Notes: generated by a model not told the origin, from the sequence alone. Numbered from the stretch's first letter, positions 38,051 to 49,516 are shown. The stretch is 64,000 nt of DNA from Eutreptiella sp. 'Long Island Sound 2002' (GCA_964036045.1 OZ038402.1:4526581-4590580); one strand, 5' to 3'. Numbers and translations: made by a program.

Positions 38051-38459
38051 CAGGGCCGTCCTTAAGGGACCAGTTTTTTTTTTTTTTGCTAAGGACCGCC
38101 CTTAAGGACCGCCCCAAGGGACCGCCAACCGCCAACCGCGAACTCCCGCCAACCGCCAACCGCCATCAACCGCCAACCACCAACCGCCACCAACCACCGC
38201 CAACCGCCAGCGGCGACCAACCACCAACTGCCAACCACTGCCAACCGCCACCAACCACCAATCACCAACCACCAACCGCCGCCAACCACCACCAACCGCC
38301 ACCAACCGCCAGTTGCCAACTGCCAACCGCCAACCGCCAACCGCCAACCGCCAACCGCCACCAACCATGGTTGAGCACATGGAGTGCCCGCGGGCTTTTT
38401 TGGGAAAACTGGTACCGGAACACTTTTTCTTTTTTTTTTCCCCGTTAAGGACCGCCCTG
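38051..38459. mobile_element. hAT-like MITE with minisatellite core
   Basis: Ends are inverted: CAGGGCCGTCCTTAAGGG on the left, CCGTTAAGGACCGCCCTG on the right. Flanks are TGTAGGAG (38043-38050) and TGTAGGAT (38460-38467), a 7-of-8 match. An 8-bp target duplication with CAGGG termini is characteristic of hAT elements. The core (about 38120-38366) is a CCAACCGCCA minisatellite. A diverged relative lies at 44835-45167. Confidence 0.7.
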
Positions 38460-39487
38460 TGTAGGATTGTTACACGCGGCTCTTTACTATAGTAACAGCA
38501 CAGTACTTTGGGAAATAGAGAGACTGTAAATTACTTTTTTGTGCCCATTGTTTTGTTGGCTGCCCCTTTGTCCTGCTCACCATTGGAGTTGTCCTACGCA
38601 AAGGATGGGTGGAGACATACACAGGGGTGTAGTTGTAGGGGCGCGAACAGGGAAAGTACCGCAATGGCACACCACAAGCACAGAGAGGTGCGACGGGACC
38701 CGCAGGGCTGCTGGATGATGCCTGTGCCTTTGGGAAGGGACCCCCGTTCTGCCGCTGTGAAAGCCCCCCCCTTCACCTTGAGGATCGAGCCCCCGCGGCC
38801 GCTGCCGCCCTACCATGGGGCCGTTGGGTACCCCCTGTTTTATCCGACCCTGGTAATTCTGGCCGCCTCTGCGTTTTGAGCTGCACTCTAAAGGTCCTGC
38901 CTTGCCCCTTGGTGGTTCCTACCGCCCCCCTGAATCTTGCACTCTGAAACTCGGTCCCGAATTAATTTGGGTTTCAAAAACGGGGGTGGGGGGAAATTGT
39001 TGGCGTGTACGGCAGCATCAGCACATGTGTTGCATATTGACGCGCTCCATGCCAATATGCATATCAGGGGGTAGCAGGTAAATGTAGGGGGCAACAGGAA
39101 CAGGCGAGAGGATTGGGGCAATCAGTGGCTGTCGTGATGTGTCTTGCAATACTGGTTGTAAAATCTGCAAAACAGGATGTGACGTACCCCTATCCCTCAA
39201 CTATAGGACCTCTATTGCCCACCGTGACTGGTTCTCTACTTGCATGCCTGGCCGGGTGGTGCTTTTGAAGCGGTACCACAGTGATGAGCTTGCAGAAGCC
39301 ACAATTCTTGGGGGTTCTGCGCAAGGAGATGACTTTTGCCTGTGCCAAGAGCGCCCCTAAGCCGGGGCCGCATATCCAGCTTCCCAGGTTGACCACCACA
39401 TCTGATGTGGAATTCAGGGAGCGGAGCAGGGCATTTTGTAGTGGACAATTTTTTTTTTTTCGGTTTTGTGTCAAAAGAAATGTCGAC

Positions 39488-39592
39488 CTCGAACCGCCGT
39501 CGGTTACCGTACGATCCCCGCCGGTTCCCCTCCAACCGCCGTTGGATACCTTCCAACCGCCATCGGTTGCCCTTCAAGTGCCGTCCAGTCTG
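39488..39592. repeat. Short tandem repeat, GCCGTCGGTTACC type
   Basis: Imperfect units of about 20 bp (CCAACCGCCNTCGGTTNCC). The same repeat occurs at 60550-60645. Confidence 0.6.
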
Positions 39593-39713
39593 GTACCTAA
39601 ATACTGAGCTGGCTGCTGGACGCTCGAGGTTTTTAATTTCAATTACACAAAATCCGCGGGAGGAGGGGTTCACTTGCTCTTTTCGCCTTGACCCCCCTCC
39701 CTCTGCAGATGCC

Positions 39714-40565
39714 ATGGCTGTGCCCCGGCTCTTGGCCTCCATGGCTGCGTGGGCGATCGCCCTCGCCGTGCCCGGCGCGTCCGCGGCGCTCCCCCCCGCG
39801 CCGGTCGTCGAGGCGGCCCTGTACAACTCCGTCCTGATCCGGTCGGACCTCTGGCGCCCCGACCCCGCGATCCTGAGCGCGGCACTCGGCCTCAGCCACG
39901 CCTTCGGGCTCGACACGAACGGCACGGGGGTCGTCACCGCCCCCGTGGCCCGCGCCCACGGCGTCGCGTACAGCGACAACGTCACGTGCCGCGACGCCGC
40001 GGCGGCGGCCCCGGACTGGGCCCGCACCCCCGCGGCCCCCGACACCGCCCCCTGGCCCTCGTGGGGCTACGGGGAGGACTGCGACGTCGGGGGCGCGCGC
40101 GGCGCCGGGGACGGGCTCTGGGTGTGCTTCTCGTGGCCCATCGTCGGGCGGCCCGCCGGCGCCGACTTCGAGGTCACCGTCGCGGGCGGGTCGCGCGTGC
40201 GGGCGGTGCGCACGGCGTGCGCCGGGCCGCGGCCGGGCTGGGAGCTCAACGAGCGGCACTGCGTCGTGCTCCTCGGCCGCTTCGGCGCCCGGAGCCCGGC
40301 GGCGGGGGACTACCCAACGCGCCTCCGGGTCGCCGGGAATAGCGGCTGGTGGCTGGTGGGCCCCGCCGGGCGGGCGGACCCTACCGGCCTCGCCCTCGAC
40401 ACCGCGCCGTCGCCGTACGAGGCGTGCGCCGGGCCCAGGTACGTCGGGGCGAAGCTCAATCGCTTCTCAGGCTACGGCGAGGGCACTGGGGCGCTCGCGC
40501 GCCTCGGCTTCGGCGGCAGCGCCGAGCGCAACGGCGGGGCGCACCTCTACGGGTCGCACGCGCAG
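39714..40565 (+). CDS. Secreted/type I membrane glycoprotein, exon 1 (signal peptide)
   Basis: ATG at 39714 lies six bases after a pyrimidine-rich acceptor (CCCTCTGCAG, ending 39707), so a 5' UTR intron is likely. The first 24 residues form a signal peptide: MAVPR, a hydrophobic core, cleavage predicted after ASA. The exon encodes 284 residues with six well-spaced cysteines in the mature part and N-glycosylation sites NGT and NVT. It ends CAC GCG CAG before GTATTG, phase 0. Third-position GC is very high. I do not recognise the fold. Proposed downstream exons, all phase 0: 41651-42547, 42628-42654, 43218-43376, 54915-55004 and 56441-57319 (about 967 residues in all). Joining of the early and late exons into one gene is inference. 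Confidence 0.65.
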
Positions 40566-40673
40566 GTATTGGATCGGTTGTGGACAGGGGGACGTTCGTT
40601 TGGTGAATTTCTCTGGTGCAACTCGGGGCTTAGGGCCCAGGGACTGGACATGAGCAGCATGTTCCGGGTGTTA

Positions 40674-40992
40674 GGGGGCGTACCGTGCGCTGTGCCCGCG
40701 CTGTGCGCGCGCTGTGCGAAAAGTTGGCTGTTCTCCACCACCGGGAGTTCGGTAAGTTCAGAAGATTGAAAGGACGTCATTGAATGGCTGCTGCAGTGGA
40801 CGGGGCTATAGGGGGCAGAATTTAGGTCCCTGGGACCCATGGCAAGCATCAGATGTTTGAATGTTTGAATTTTTGAGTTTTGAATTGATTGTGCATGATT
40901 CCGCAGGTGGTTTTCAGGGTTGTTACCTGGATAATCACCGTAATAATTGGCGCTGTGCGCGCGCTGTGCCCGCGCTGTGCGAAAACGCCCCC
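40674..40992. mobile_element. Harbinger-like MITE, copy B, inside an intron
   Basis: 319 bp with GGGGGCGTACCGTGCGC at the left and GTGCGAAAACGCCCCC at the right. TTA is present on both sides (40671-40673 and 40993-40995). Interior nearly identical to copy A. It sits in the intron 40566-41650 of the membrane glycoprotein gene. Confidence 0.8.
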
Positions 40993-41048
40993 TTAGTACT
41001 CCAATTACCCTCAGATGCAGGGCAGTTTGGCCCCTTGGAACCCATCAA

Positions 41049-41645
41049 ATGGTATAGCCAGTGCGCATTTCAGTGCAGTCCAGCAAAATCTTTGCCGAGC
41101 AGTAGAATAGTACAAGTAGTATCAGAAGAGGTATCTGCTTTCGCATGTCCGAACATTATGCACCTCCAAAGGCACCCCCTCATGTTCCCTTGGAACCCAT
41201 CAAATGGTATAGGCAGCCCAGTCAGTTTGCAAGTAGTACAATGAATGCAGTCCACACCTTATGGACGACTGCTATTTTATTGATCCTGGTTGTTCTTTAG
41301 AGTCGGCGGAAAGGACAAGCACTCAAGTGACCCACAGAGCTAACCGCAAAAAACGCCTCACTGTACTTTACATAGTGGAGCACCCCAACCAAGAAGGGGA
41401 CACGTGCATTGATTGGACTTCGCAGTACTGCTGGACTAATGGCTGGAATGGTCTATGGCGGGGACATTCAGTCTATCGGAACTGACCATTGATCCCCCCT
41501 CAAATGGTATAGCCAGTGCACATTTCAGTGCAGTCCAGCAAAATCTTTGCCGAGCAGTAGAATAGTAAAAGTAGTATCAGAAGAGGTATCTGCTTTCGCA
41601 TGTCCGAACATTATGCACCTCCAAAGGCACCCCCTCATGTTCCCC
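41049..41645. repeat. Pair of ~140-bp direct repeats in intron 1
   Basis: A block beginning near GGTATAGCCAGTGC and ending CACCCCCTCATGTTCCC occurs at about 41049-41190 and again at 41507-41645. The second copy ends five bases before the acceptor CTTCAG of the next exon. The two copies are almost identical. Confidence 0.85.
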
Positions 41646-41650
41646 TTCAG

Positions 41651-42547
41651 TACCGCCTCCGGCTGCTCGCCACCGGCGGCACGACGCCGCTGGGCCCCGG
41701 GGGGCTCTCCCCGGACGCGTTCCCCCGCCTCTGGGCGCTGGTGCTGGCCGACGGGCAGCGCCTGTCGGAGGTCGGGGTCCCGCATAACACCTCCGACGGC
41801 GCACTGAGCGTCGTGGGCCTCGCCGACCTCGGCGCCGCACGCGCGACCTGCGACGCGTACAACGACGCGTGCTACGACGAGGACCGGGACAACTATTTGG
41901 ACATCATCGTCCGGGCGGACAGCGATGCGGCGGCGGCGCGGATCGTCGCGGTGGAGGTGCGGCCGGGCCTGTACACGCCGGGCGGCCCCGGCCTGAGCCC
42001 CGACACGGGCGCCGCGTACACGCGCCCCAGCAGCCTCCAGCGCGTCCGCGTCACGCATGACCTCGCGGGGGACCTGCAGGTCACGTACTGCGAGGGCGAG
42101 GTGCGCAACAACAGCGACGCCAGCGCGGAATGGTGCGGCCGCGTCGCCGGGGTCGCGGAGGAGGACGCCGCGCGCGCGCCCACGTTCTCGCCGCCCGCCG
42201 TGGACTGCCCCCCCGGGGCCCCGGGGGAGGGGCAGTCGCTGGCGTGGGAGGCCGCCGCGGGGATGCACAGCGACGCGTGCCCCGTGGTCACGGAGGCGCG
42301 CCCCCGGTATCGGAACTACGCCGGGGACCACGTCGTTAGTGGGAATCGATCCTGCGCGACGTGCGTCGATTCGTTCCGGGGGGGCACCGCCACGTACGAC
42401 GGGGTCCAGACGTGCACGCAGTGCGCGGTCCGCGTCTCTGGCGACACGGTGTTCCGGGGCAGCAGCCCGATCGCAGAGCTGGTCTATCAGGCGTCTGCGC
42501 TGGTCTACCTCGCCAGCGCGCGGTATCGCGTGCGCTGCACCTTCGTG
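41651..42547 (+). CDS. Secreted/type I membrane glycoprotein, exon 2
   Basis: Acceptor TTCCCCTTCAG precedes 41651, donor GTATGT follows 42547. The length is 897 nt, 299 codons, phase 0 at both ends. It encodes an extracellular-type segment with N-glycosylation sites (NTS, NNS, NRS) and a cysteine cluster near the end (SCATCVDS, then TCTQCAVRV) that looks like a small disulphide-rich module. Codon use matches exon 1. I recognise no named domain. Confidence 0.65.
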
Positions 42548-42627
42548 GTATGTTCTGCGCACGTCTCCGTGGTCGTGTGTGACGTCGCTGCGGGGGTCGG
42601 TGGGCTGCGGATTGCATGTCATTGCAG

Positions 42628-42654
42628 GTGTACTCCGATGGATGTGACGTCATT
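42628..42654 (+). CDS. Candidate 27-nt microexon of the glycoprotein gene
   Basis: Acceptor ATTGCAG ends at 42627 and a donor GTATGC starts at 42655. The nine codons (VYSDGCDVI) keep phase 0. It is placed because it links exon 2 to the next exon without a frame change. An alternative is that exon 2 splices straight to 43218. Confidence 0.35.
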
Positions 42655-42705
42655 GTATGCATCTATGACCCGGCAGGGGAGTGTTGTGCAACATTTTGGA
42701 GGGTT

Positions 42706-43012
42706 GTGGAGAGTGTGTGGAGGGGTGTGTGGAGGGGTGTGGAGGGGTGTGGAGGGGTTTGGAGGGGTGTGGAGGGGATGTGTGGAGGGTGTGTGGAGGG
42801 GTGTGTGGAGGGTGTGTGGAGGGTGTGTGGAGGGGTGTGGGGGGGGTTTGGAGGGGTGTGGGGGGATGTGGGGGGGTGTGGGGGGATGTGGGGGGATGTG
42901 TGGAGGGGTGTGGAGGGTGTGCGGGGAGTGTGTGGAGGTGTGTGGGGGGACGTGTGGAGGGTGTGTGGAGGGGTGTGTGGAGGGGTGTGTGGAGGATTGT
43001 GGAAGGTTGTTG
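42706..43012. repeat. GTGGAGGGGTGT minisatellite
   Basis: About 300 bp of purine-rich, strand-asymmetric repeats (GTGTGGAGG and GTGGGGGG variants) inside an intron of the glycoprotein gene. Confidence 0.95.
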
Positions 43013-43217
43013 ATGGTTGTTCGAGCTACTTCGGGCATGTGTTCGGCTGCTGGTGTCTCGAATTGTGCCATTTGCATGGGCTTGTTGTCACCACCGATGT
43101 TCCGCGGTGTCTGCGATCTGTTCGGATGCAGGGCAGCCCAGGGCTGCTGCCGGAGGGTCTCATCCCCGCCCACCCCCATCCCGGTTGTACAGCCGCCTCC
43201 CTGGCCCTTGCTTTCAG

Positions 43218-43376
43218 GCCGGCACAGCGACTCTGACCTCCGGGGCCTACTTGGAGTTCGCGGACTCCACCACTTGGACTGATGGCTCCATTGCGTTGAA
43301 CGACGGCCGCATGCGCTTGACTCGAGGCCACAGTTTGAGCGGCCGTCCGCTGCTGCATTCATTTTCGGGCATGGAG
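43218..43376 (+). CDS. Secreted/type I membrane glycoprotein, exon 4
   Basis: Acceptor CTTGCTTTCAG and donor GTATGG bound 159 nt (53 codons), phase 0 at both ends. It encodes a Thr/Ser/Gly-rich stretch beginning AGTATLTSGAYLEFADS and ending FSGME, which has the alternating pattern of an extracellular beta-solenoid or beta-sandwich. No family assigned. Confidence 0.55.
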
Positions 43377-44834
43377 GTATGGGTGCCGTGCGCCGGATGG
43401 CGCTTGGGGTGTTGACCCGTTGGCGGGGGTCGTGCAGGCTGCTGCAGCGGTCCTCAACGCTGAGATTCGCAGGAACATGTCAGGCTCATAGAGCAACCCC
43501 CCCCCCCCCCTCCGGACGGGAAACCCGGATTCCCTCATTTGCCCCGTACACTGGCCCGTACAGTGGGTTCTCGGAACCATAACACGTGCCTCTCGGGACA
43601 TTACCAAGCAGTTGCGTGGCTGGATGCAAGATTTGCGGTGCCCAGATCCGCCAACTCAGACATGATCAGATGGAACAGGGTCCTACTGAGCCACGCACTG
43701 GATGTGGGACGTTCCTACTGAGTTCCGGTGGTGCGGGGGGCGGGTATTACTAGGTGGCCTATGATATGGGGCCAATTCCTACCGAGAACCAGTTTCCCTG
43801 CCAGACGCTAGTGGCACGTCTGCCCAGTTCTTGTTTTGTGTTTGCAATTGTGCCCAGTGCATGTCATCTTTGATCTCGGAGCTCAAGGGCAGTGGTCCGT
43901 ACAATGCAAAACCTTTGCCCCGTACGGGGCGGGGGGGGGGGGGGGGGGGTTGGGGAACGCTGGACGCGGCGCGGCGTGGCGCCACCATTCGAGTTAAGTT
44001 GGGGCCTCGCATTCTGACGCGCGGTGTCCACATTTGTAACACCAAAGCGATACGTTGGCAAACTTACCGGCGGACTGCCCCACCGACCAGCAAGGCAACC
44101 TGGACGCCATCCGCCAAGGGCCTCTTTCCAAGGGCGTCAAGGCCCCACTACCCGCGGCGGGCGGGCGGGCTGGGGCCCAACCCGGAACAGTGTGCAGCCC
44201 CATGTGGGCCATTACTGGTAAGCAGTGCTGGCGATGCGGGATGATCCGAGAGCGCGGTTGCAGGGTTCAAGTGCTGGCTCATACATAGAATCCACAAAGG
44301 ACGTTGTCCGCTAGAGATAGCAGGGCGGTGGCCATGAAGGTTGGAATCCGCTGGGGTCTGAGCGAAGGTTAATGCCGTATGGATCCTTAATGTCTTGACC
44401 ACCACAACCCGCCGCCATGGAGAAACAGAAATGGTGGGGTCAAGACAGCGGCTTGGCGGACCTTCATGAGAAGAAGGAGAAGACCGACACTGCATCATGC
44501 GGTGAAGGATAAACGGGTGACTGTCCTGGGCCCCGTAAAGCAACCAGAGATGGACTTTATGTCACACAGGGGGGGGGGGGGGGGGCTTCGCGTCTGCGAT
44601 TTTTTTGGATGTTTGGAGGATTCTGTAGGGAGACCAGCCCCAAATGATGACTCCGTGACAGTCCATATTGTAGTACGATATGGCCAAGCCGCGGTTGTCA
44701 CGGCATGGGCCGCCCGGGTGGTGTAAGGGGGCCTTGGATTTCGTTCCCGAGTGTACCGAGACCGCGTGCCACATGTGAAGGAGGCCCCACGGAATGATGT
44801 TGTTGATGCGGCCCGAGTTGGAAAGGCGGGGTGC
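43377..44834. other. Intronic DNA, no supported exon
   Basis: G- and C-tracts at about 43497-43511, 43929-43950 and 44569-44585. A frame at 44055-44214 (CPTDQQGNLDAI..., ending at GTAAGC) looks partly protein-like but lacks a phase-matched acceptor. Confidence 0.3.
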
Positions 44835-45167
44835 CCGGGCTGTCCTTAGGAACCCCAACTTTTTTTTGTTAAGGACAGCCCCCAAGGACCACCAACCGCC
44901 AACCGCCAACCGCCACCAACCGCCAACCGCCAACCGCCAACCGCCACCAACCGCCACCAACCACCAACCGCCATCAACCACCAACCGCCACCAACCACCA
45001 ACCGCCAACCGCCACCAACCGCCAACCATTGTTCAACGCTGTTTCTGTGATCTTGTGTCTTGCCCATGTCTTGACCACGAAGCAGAGAGCGCCCTTGTGA
45101 ACATTCGTTTCTGTTTGTGTTACGAACCCTTTTCTTTCTTTTTTTTCCCCTGAAGGACACCCCCGAG
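44835..45167. mobile_element. Second copy of the hAT-like MITE with CCAACCGCCA core
   Basis: The left end CCGGGCTGTCCTTAGG and right end CCTGAAGGACACCCCCG are imperfect inverted repeats related to the ends at 38051 and 38459. A T-tract, then the same CCAACCGCCA minisatellite (about 44884-45028), follows in the same order. A target duplication is not clear. Confidence 0.5.
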
Positions 45168-45235
45168 GGTCCTGGCTCTGCATTCATGTGTTCTCCGCTT
45201 TTTTGGAGGGGGGGGGGGGGCATTGTTTGACCGAG

Positions 45236-46040
45236 ACTGCACGCCTCGTTTAACGAGGCGCACGGGGGGGGGGCGTAGTTTGGCGCTAACGAGGCGCACG
45301 GGGGGGGGGGGGTTTGGCGCTAACGAGGCGCACGGGGGGGGGGGGGGGTTGCGAACGAGGCGCGCGGGGGGTTTGGCGCTACCGAGGCGCGGGGGGGGGG
45401 AATGGCGCGCTAACGAGGCACGCGGGGGGGGGGGGGGTTGGCACTGACGAGGCGCGTAGTCCACATACAAGTCCGTGCATACACAAGGCGGTGCACACAC
45501 AAGGCGGTGCACACACAAGGCGGTGCACACAAAAGGCGGTCTGTAGCCACCGCACGAGTTTTGCTATTTAAGGGTCCACACGCAAGGCGGTACACACAGA
45601 AGGCAGTACACACACAAGGCGGTGCACACAAAAGGCGGTCTGTAGCCACCGCATGAGTCTTGTTATTTAAGGGGCCACAGGCAAGGCAGTGTATAAACAA
45701 GGCGGTGCGGATTCAAGGCGGTGCGTACACAAGGCGGTGCACACTGGTCTGTAGCCACCGCAGGAGGCTTGTTATTTAAGCATTGAGCGAAGCGAGCTGA
45801 AGTTGAGGGAGGTCCACATACCGCGCCAACGCCCCCCCCCCCCGTGCGCCTCGTTAGCGCCAACCCCCCCCCCCCCCGCGCCTCGTTAGCGCCAAACCCC
45901 CCCCCCCCCCCGTGTGCCTCGCTAGCGCGCCACCCCCCCCCCCCGTGCGCCTCAGTAGCGCGAACCCCCCCCCCCCCGTGCGCCTCGTTAGCGCGCCAAA
46001 CCCCCGCCCCCCCTAGGCGCACGGGGGGGGGGGGGGTTCA
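45236..46040. repeat. Inverted arrays of GCTAACGAGGCGC plus G-tract around a GGCGGTGCACAC minisatellite
   Basis: At 45236-45460, units of about 30 bp repeat GCTAACGAGGCGCACGG followed by 8-14 G and TTGGC. At 45826-46018 the same units occur in reverse orientation (C-tract, CGTGCGCCTCGTTAGCGC). Between them is an AAGGCGGTGCACACAC minisatellite (about 45478-45750) with two copies of GTCTGTAGCCACCGCA-type sequence. More units of the first type are at 54377-54745. Confidence 0.9.
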
Positions 46041-46706
46041 AGCCTGAGCTAAGTGGGTACGGAGTCAGGTGTTTTACAAAAAAAAGCGTTTTTTGTTTTT
46101 TTTGTTTTTTTTGCCGTTTTTTGCCATTTTTGGCCGCAGGTTGGTGTTTTTTCATGTTTTTTGGTGTTTTTTTGTTTTTTCATGGTGGTATCAGGTACAA
46201 ACTTAGACTGCTGAGACTACCCGCCAAATTGGACCCTCTGTAAAGCAACCTTGACACAAAAACCACGGAGGTGGTTGTCAGAGAAAATGGGCATAAAAGT
46301 AAACAAACTAGTGAAAGAGTTGTAGCATGCCAAGGAGCAATGGGAAAAAAACAGGTGTTTTTGCGGGTAACCTGAAGGACTGTCACGGAAAGCAAATTGT
46401 ATTATGTAAAAGGCCAATTGCTGTTATGGTGCTTGTGCACGTGCAAGAGGAGAAGGGAAGAAGGGATGTGACGGAGAGCCGCGGAACAATGTGATTACAA
46501 AGAAGGGGTACCAGCAGGGGAAACATGCAGAAAACATGAATAAGTCCGGAAGAGAACATGTGTGAGGTGGTATGCACAGACAAGATAGAGGCCATCGTCG
46601 TAGACATGAAGGGAAAGGAACAAAAAGAACGGAAAAGGTAGTGCACTGGCGTTAAAGAAACCAAAAAAGGAAATATCATAGGGGATAACAGCTAAACAGT
46701 GATTTT

Positions 46707-46986
46707 TCAGCGCAAATGCGCTGAGATTTTTTTAAATTGCAAAAAATGGTTGCACAGGCATATATGTGGGAGGTGAAATCGGAAGACACTGTGCAGCAAT
46801 ATGCGTACCATAAGTAGAACGTTCAGGAAATCTTAGCGCAAATGCGCTCAGATTTCATGAACGTTGTCATTTTGATTGTAGGAAATCTAGTGGTAGATAA
46901 GAAACAATCAGCAGCGGATGACAGGTAATATGATCATGTAAAATTGCCCTTTTATGAGATCTCAGCGCAAATGCGCTGAGATTTTT
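46707..46986. repeat. Left cluster of three hairpin motifs
   Basis: Copies at 46707-46730, 46828-46855 and 46958-46986. The third is the best hairpin: ATCTCAGCGCA and TGCGCTGAGAT arms (11 bp) around AA. The second has one arm mismatch (CTTAGCGCA with TGCGCTCAG). Confidence 0.9.
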
Positions 46987-47099
46987 TGGCGAGGTCAAAA
47001 CTGGTTTTCAGGCACTCGTTTTATCTGCAAAGGACATCCCTTGCCGTACCCCATGCCTGCACTCTTCTTGTTTGTTGCTATCAATGAACAGACAATGTT

Positions 47100-49193
47100 A
47101 TGCCTTCTCTGAATGCCGCCGGCGCTTCGGATTTGGTCACAGAGTATGAGTGGCCCAACGGCGATGCTATCGTTGCATCGGCTCCCAGCAACGGGCCTAC
47201 CTTTCTCTTCGTCGAGTGGGCCCTTGCCTTGCGGTTGAACCGGAAGACGCGCCGCAAGATGACGCAGCTGTGTGCCGCCCGTGCTGCACGACCAAGACCG
47301 CGCTGGTACAAAATGTTTTGCAAGCAGATTTGGCATCTTTATGTGCAGCTGCGGCATCTCGCTGCGCCTCGAAAGCGCTTACGTGAGCGGACCTCTCTCT
47401 CTCTCAATAGACGCGACAGACGGCAACTATCAGCTACCGGGCTTGTGCGCCACACCCTGCCGTCCATGCGTAGTCAGTCAGACCAAGCCGCTGCACGTTT
47501 GTGGGACAGCATCAAGAACCGTGCAACAGTTATGTGGATGGACAATTGGTACCACGCGCAATTTACCGTACACCCCACACATGCGGATGTCTCAAAGAAC
47601 GTCACAGTCATCGCGCTGCTGCACATCATCGACGTACGCCCCTTTACCGGTCACCGCACGTTGGACGACTTGGTGCAGAACATTGATGCGACCGCGCAGG
47701 GGATCCGGCAGCAATGTGCCGGTTTTTCAGATGCTATTGCAGCGGTGAACGCACAAGCTGTTGCACGAACATGGATACGTGTGCCGCTGGACATTGCACG
47801 GAACCGTCGCAAGCGTTTGCACTGGCAGCCGATGCTTATCTCTGAGCTGAAATGCGGCACGTCCGCCGAATTGGTGCAGCTACTCACATTAGTGAGGGAC
47901 ACACAACAGCATACAGGGCATACGATGCCCCTGCTCATAGATTGCGCCATCCATTACAGTGTGGCAAAACTTTTGTACTCGCGTCACACAGTCACATACA
48001 ATCTGCATCAGTGGCTTGGGGCTGTGCCTTTGAACTTTGGTGTGTGGCACGCGTACAAAAGCGTAATGAACATCACGTATAGACAGTTCCTTCCTCTACT
48101 AACATACATCCTTCACCCGCGTGGCGGAGCTGGCCTACACATGCGCAATCATCCCCGTCTGGCCACACTTGAGACCACCGTTGCAGCACTTCTGTTGAAC
48201 CGTCATATTCTTTCCCCTCTGATAGCACGAAAGCTTGTGTTGTTACGAGGTAGGGCCCAACCGCATGCCGATGTCACAAAAAGTGGTATTCGAACGCTTG
48301 AGGGACTGCGTCTGCTGCTAGACGAATATGTGCCTGGTTTGTTCATTGTTGGGCAGCTTGTTAGGGAATGCACCTGGACAGGGAGACAGGCAGGCAGCGG
48401 ACACCTGGCACACACCATTCTCCGCCGTTGCCTCCTGATGTTGCTCGCCCTTTCGCGTGGTGCTGCAAATCGTGTAGACTATGTCCGCACAATCAGCATT
48501 GCACTTCTCCTTTGGCAGCAGCACCAGACGGATCTGCCCGCTGCTGCTCATGTAGAAGAAAATAACGAGGCTAACATGTCGCGCTTGGTGAAGCGATGTA
48601 AAAAGCATCCTGCTATGTATGCATTGGAGGATGCGAACACCCTGTTTCGCACCCTTCCGCCTCGCAGTGATATAGCGGAAAAAACAACCCAGTTCGTCCG
48701 ACGGACATTTGTTACTGCAGTGTACAACGGACTCACTACAATGTTCAATGCATGTGGGTCACGCTCCTGGAAAAAAATTTCTCGGTCTGGCGGGAAAACG
48801 TCAGCCATCACTGAAGAGGATGACCACAGTTATGTCTACCCGGCGAGCTTCCTCACCGAAGTGCCCACCCAACCTGCCCTGTGTGCTCTCTTGCACCGAT
48901 TCACCCGCACGTTGTGTTCTGGACGGGCCCCAAATGCTGAGGTTCTCGAATTTTTGCAGCAGAACGTACCCCATAGGGGACCTGCTAACCTTAGAGAGAC
49001 TAGAGCGGCGCTACTTGGACTGCGTATACGCCTCGACCCTGTTGCACGTGCACGGGCACATGATGCTCCTGAAGATGTACCCGGCCCTGTGCCAGATGCA
49101 TTGCGCATACCAGTTGCACACCGCCCCAATGAACCATTAGATCCTGATCCGGATCCGGATCCGATTGATGTCGACGACGAGGACGATGATTAA
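47100..49193 (+). CDS. 697-residue protein of a mobile element, unknown family
   Basis: Intronless frame from ATG to TAA. The middle contains VMWMDNWYHAQFTVHP, and later PLLIDCAIHYSVAKLLYS and FGVWHAYKS; acidic residues D (MDNWY) and D (LIDCA) could belong to a DDE-type nuclease core, which is speculation. Algal and fungal transposon-related families (for example DUF6589-like proteins) have a comparable DN motif, but I cannot confirm membership. The C-terminus is strongly acidic (DPDPDPDPIDVDDEDDD). The start context is poor (GTTATGC), and another ATG at 47095 opens only a five-codon frame. It lies between the left hairpin cluster and the middle hairpin. It most likely encodes the element's transposase or replication protein. 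Confidence 0.6.
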   Translation: MPSLNAAGASDLVTEYEWPNGDAIVASAPSNGPTFLFVEWALALRLNRKTRRKMTQLCAARAARPRPRWYKMFCKQIWHLYVQLRHLAAPRKRLRERTSLSLNRRDRRQLSATGLVRHTLPSMRSQSDQAAARLWDSIKNRATVMWMDNWYHAQFTVHPTHADVSKNVTVIALLHIIDVRPFTGHRTLDDLVQNIDATAQGIRQQCAGFSDAIAAVNAQAVARTWIRVPLDIARNRRKRLHWQPMLISELKCGTSAELVQLLTLVRDTQQHTGHTMPLLIDCAIHYSVAKLLYSRHTVTYNLHQWLGAVPLNFGVWHAYKSVMNITYRQFLPLLTYILHPRGGAGLHMRNHPRLATLETTVAALLLNRHILSPLIARKLVLLRGRAQPHADVTKSGIRTLEGLRLLLDEYVPGLFIVGQLVRECTWTGRQAGSGHLAHTILRRCLLMLLALSRGAANRVDYVRTISIALLLWQQHQTDLPAAAHVEENNEANMSRLVKRCKKHPAMYALEDANTLFRTLPPRSDIAEKTTQFVRRTFVTAVYNGLTTMFNACGSRSWKKISRSGGKTSAITEEDDHSYVYPASFLTEVPTQPALCALLHRFTRTLCSGRAPNAEVLEFLQQNVPHRGPANLRETRAALLGLRIRLDPVARARAHDAPEDVPGPVPDALRIPVAHRPNEPLDPDPDPDPIDVDDEDDD

Positions 49194-49516
49194 ATTACGA
49201 AGTACTGTGCGACGTTTACTGCGCCTCTTCAGTGTGCTGTCGGCCCGGTGTCTTGCGTGTTTTGCTTCGCGGTTGTTCGCTCGTGACGCTTGAATGGAAT
49301 ACTGGACCGCTAGGGTCGTCAGGACCACCGCACACCGGGTTGAACATGTTTTCCCGTTTGTGGTACAGGCTGTCGGACCTGAAATGCGATGCACACAGTA
49401 CATGCGATCCTACGGGCCCCGGTTACCGGTACCTCAGCTGTGCAACGCGTGCACACGTTACAGCCGGGAACATAAATCAGTGATTTGATACACGATAACA
49501 GCTAGATTGTATATTT

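Noticed and set aside
38089-38380. Repetitive frames (GGWRLAVGGW...) in the CCAACCGCCA minisatellite
   Set aside because: Simple-repeat translation.
44055-44214. Candidate glycoprotein exon (CPTDQQGNLDAI...)
   Set aside because: Donor GTAAGC is good, but there is no acceptor giving phase 0 and a stop lies just upstream in frame.
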